Virus record (IMG/VR): IMGVR_UViG_3300005617_000721
Location: 1 to 21,485 of that record
Source: a virus
DNA length: 21,485 nucleotides
Direction: 5' to 3' (one strand)
Numbering within the stretch: position 1 is the stretch's first letter; every line of letters begins with the position of its first letter. The translations under genes and the position numbers were made by a program. The notes beneath the pieces were generated by a model that was not told where the DNA came from, made no database searches, and worked only from the letters and a program-made list of their open reading frames with translations. This document shows, in pieces, positions 19,506 through 21,485 of the stretch.

Positions 19506-20219
19506 CTACGGAATTCCGCGGAGCCTTACCGACTCAGTTCCGCCCCATACGCCGTCGCCCCATGCCGGGACGGGCTCCCAGATCCGTCCGCTGCAGAAGA
19601 CAACCTCTGCGCAGATCTCGTGGGTGACCTTCCATTTGCGAATCGCTTTGCGGAACTGCTCGACTTCATACGAGTTGATCCCGCTTGCGCCCCAGACGCG
19701 TGGACCGTCCGGCGCGCCATGGTGCCCCGGTACTGTTCCGCCCCACGTCCCTGTGCCCCAGACGCCTGGTGCGGTGACATCGGTTGGGGGGCCTACGAAA
19801 ACCCAGAACGCGCTGAACCAGCCGGCCCAGGGATCGGGAACGTTGCCGCCCAGGTCGTTGTAGGAATACACGCGAACGTTCTCGAAGCCCTGTTCGAGCA
19901 TGCAGTCAATCAAGCGTTGTTTCGATCCGGCTTCGAACCACAGATCCCATGCGGCCTTGACGCGCTCTCGGTAGGTCGCATCCGTGTCGGCAAAGTATCG
20001 ATCAATGGATCGACCGTCTCCCACGTAGGGCAACACATCGCTCGGTGCGTAGCTGGGCATCCGATATGTGACGGCCGCGCGCGTGTATCTCGTGAGAAGA
20101 TCCAGCGAGAAGCCGATCACAGACAAAAAGGCCTTGCTGAACTTCTGCCGCAGCCAACCCGGAACAAGCGGAACCGTTCCGGGAGACACTTTCCCGGCGA
20201 ACCACTCTTCAAAGGTCAT
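19506..20219 (-). CDS. tail protein I-like baseplate protein with Trp-Gly-rich loops (237 aa)
   Basis: Follows baseplate J as gpI does in P2/Mu-like phages. The middle part RYFADTDATYRERVKAAWDL (74-93), WFEAGSKQRLIDCMLEQGF and VRVYSYND fits the gpI-like core, where short tail proteins join the baseplate edge. The C-terminal third has WG repeats (GVWGTGTWGG 152-161, RVWGASG, WGDGVWGG 220-227) around KWKVTHEICAEVVF. ATG 20219 overlaps the J stop (ATGA). Confidence 0.7.
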   Translation of the reverse strand: MTFEEWFAGKVSPGTVPLVPGWLRQKFSKAFLSVIGFSLDLLTRYTRAAVTYRMPSYAPSDVLPYVGDGRSIDRYFADTDATYRERVKAAWDLWFEAGSKQRLIDCMLEQGFENVRVYSYNDLGGNVPDPWAGWFSAFWVFVGPPTDVTAPGVWGTGTWGGTVPGHHGAPDGPRVWGASGINSYEVEQFRKAIRKWKVTHEICAEVVFCSGRIWEPVPAWGDGVWGGTESVRLRGIP

Positions 20220-21385
20220 TGCTGAACCACTACGCCGGTAATGGCAATCGTGCCCACCACTGCGACTTCATTGTCCCCGATCGTGAGATCGTCATTGATC
20301 CCGTTGATCAGCACCGAGGGAATCGGCACCTTGATCTGACCGGGCGTGTCCTTCAGGACTTTGATCACGTCGTCGAGGCCCAACGTGCCGCCGATGGCCA
20401 TAAACTGAATGAGCCCCACGATGCCATCGGTTGCCGTGGCCACGGCCGTAGAGAACGCGCTGCCGTAATACAGCGTGGCAGACACGTTGACGGTCACACC
20501 GGTGGCGTTCTGAACCTGCAGATCGGCCGTTGGATTGGCAAGCGAGAGTAAGTAGTTGCGAACAAGCGTCTCGTCGGCTGTCGGAATCGGCCCGTCACCC
20601 GCCGCAAGCCAGATATCGACCGTACCGGGACCGCGCGGGTTGTCATCTCGAACGACCGTCTTGGTGGGCTTGGTGCCAACGCCTGGCGTGTTGATGGCCA
20701 GAAACAGGTAGCCGTCTGCGGGCTTGAGAAACCCGACGGTTCCCCACTTGGCGCGGCAACGAGTCTGCAGTGACGCGTCAGTTTCTTCGTCGGTACCTTG
20801 GGTCATGAGCCAAGAATTGCTGCCCGAAGGTACGTAAAACGAAGCAGTCACGCCGGGTAGTGGCGTGACCAGGGTAAGCCCGGTATCAGGACTGACGTTG
20901 AATGCAGAGCCCGGATTCTCGGCAATGAACGGAACGATCGTGTTGCTGGGGCCAGCGGGCAGGGTAACGCTGATGGGATTGATGCTGAGGTATCGATGCT
21001 TCGCAACCGACTCCTGCACAATCACTTGACCCGGATCGAGCGGGTACGGACCGTTGCCGATTGAGACGTTGAGCAGAATCTGACCTTGCGCAAAGGTCGC
21101 AGGGAATCGAGCAACCGGGGCGGCGGGCGAGCTATACCAGTCCGCAAGGAGCGTGAGCCATCCACTCGTGGAGAGCTTGAGCAGCCCACCGGCCGTGATA
21201 TCGCGCAGAAGGCCACTGCCCACCGCAAGGGCTCGTGAAAAAGCCTTGAGCAGGGTGTGGATGACACGCCCGGATTGCCAATTGACGGTCGGAAACCCAA
21301 TGCTGGCTAGCTGCGTCAGAAGGAAGGTGAGCGCATCATCTTCATTGTCAGACCCGAGTAGGTCACGAAGGGTCGGATCAGCCAC
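20216..21385 (-). CDS. baseplate J-like protein (389 aa)
   Basis: Baseplate J forms the wedge that joins the tail hub to the fibre-bearing edge. Supporting text: FIAENPGSAFNVSPDTGLTL (153-172), then PGVTAS; GTDEETDASLQTRCRAKWGT (197-216), the classic 'GtDeEtdeaLr.R' of the family; and DIWLAAGDGPIPTADETLV followed by the C-terminal VNVSATLYYG strand domain. Length is normal. GTG 21385 overlaps the upstream stop by 8 nt. It fixes the phage as contractile-tailed. Confidence 0.9.
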   Translation of the reverse strand: MADPTLRDLLGSDNEDDALTFLLTQLASIGFPTVNWQSGRVIHTLLKAFSRALAVGSGLLRDITAGGLLKLSTSGWLTLLADWYSSPAAPVARFPATFAQGQILLNVSIGNGPYPLDPGQVIVQESVAKHRYLSINPISVTLPAGPSNTIVPFIAENPGSAFNVSPDTGLTLVTPLPGVTASFYVPSGSNSWLMTQGTDEETDASLQTRCRAKWGTVGFLKPADGYLFLAINTPGVGTKPTKTVVRDDNPRGPGTVDIWLAAGDGPIPTADETLVRNYLLSLANPTADLQVQNATGVTVNVSATLYYGSAFSTAVATATDGIVGLIQFMAIGGTLGLDDVIKVLKDTPGQIKVPIPSVLINGINDDLTIGDNEVAVVGTIAITGVVVQQ

Positions 21386-21485
21386 TGAACGCCTGCAACA
21401 CTTTCACGGACACGTTGTTGATCTCGAGAGTCATCGAGAAAGGCCCCAATGCAGTCCGAATCAGAATGTCGACGTTCATTGACTC
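21378..21485 (-). CDS. 3' end of an upstream gene (partial)
   Basis: An open minus-strand frame runs off the right edge and ends at TGA 21380-21378, overlapping the baseplate J start by 8 nt. Visible residues are ESMNVDILIRTALGPFSMTL then EINNVSVKVLQAFSG. An ATG at 21479 could start a 33-residue peptide, but a longer baseplate gene continuing to the right is more likely. The family cannot be told from this fragment. Confidence 0.5.
   Translation of the reverse strand, partial: ESMNVDILIRTALGPFSMTLEINNVSVKVLQAFSG

Noticed and set aside
18984-20225. Long + strand open frame (413 codons) opposite the fibre and tail genes
   Set aside because: It lies antisense to genes with clear fibre and gpI features; composition is arginine/serine/proline-rich as expected for a GC-rich shadow frame, and no ribosome site or known motif is seen.
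1-21485. Alternative genetic code with TGA as a sense codon
   Set aside because: Many genes here end in TGA that overlaps the next start (ATGA/GTGA), so TGA is a regular stop; the TGA at 282 is a local oddity.
1-21485. tRNA genes, CRISPR arrays, insertion sequences
   Set aside because: I found no cloverleaf-like segment, regularly spaced repeats or transposase frame by reading; a dedicated tRNA or IS search was not possible here.

Overview
This window is phage or prophage DNA of moderately high GC. It has two blocks. On the left (about 1-6540) are many very small, tightly overlapping genes of early or accessory type, mostly on the + strand. On the right (about 7050-21485) is a long minus-strand run of lysis, envelope and tail genes. 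A baseplate J protein followed by a gpI-like tail protein and fibres points to a contractile, Mu/P2-like tail. Several products carry lipoprotein signal peptides with lipoboxes, so the host is probably Gram-negative. The Cys-rich lipoprotein style and the small zinc-knuckle proteins recall phages and genomes of Myxococcota-like bacteria, but that is an impression and not a demonstrated assignment.

Left block. Positions 3-428 hold a small phage protein broken by one in-frame TGA. Two unknown genes follow, then a Nudix hydrolase, then a cascade of short genes joined by 4-nt GTGA/ATGA overlaps. Six neighbouring genes (1872-3738, on both strands) encode proteins with zinc-knuckle cysteines, and three of them share one recurring module. 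Positions 4030-5035 look like a regulatory switch. Two related small helix-turn-helix genes flank a convergent HNH nuclease gene, a nested 50-bp dyad sits between the outer pair of divergent genes, and all four genes starting there have a -10-like hexamer exactly 6 nt before the start codon, as in leaderless transcription. Positions 5033-6540 carry more small genes, including one tandem duplication.

Middle. Positions 6541-7047 have no convincing gene but hold four terminator-like hairpins in a row. Their wobble pairs and U-tracts show that they serve minus-strand transcripts coming from the right block.

Right block, in transcription order (right to left): the end of an unidentified gene, baseplate J, tail protein I, three fibre or fibre-like proteins, two small structural proteins, two lipoproteins (one with HELIH), a holin-like protein, a Thivi_2564-type membrane protein, a Cys-rich lipoprotein, a second HExxH protein, a membrane coiled-coil protein, a single-domain response regulator, a 756-residue GH9 (cellulase-family) glycoside hydrolase, a glycosyltransferase-like protein, a homing-type HNH protein and an endolysin. 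The most unusual part is 7048-13476, where a degenerate receiver domain, a GH9 enzyme and a glycosyltransferase sit inside what is otherwise a lysis region. This may be a surface-polysaccharide remodelling module tied to lysis or release.
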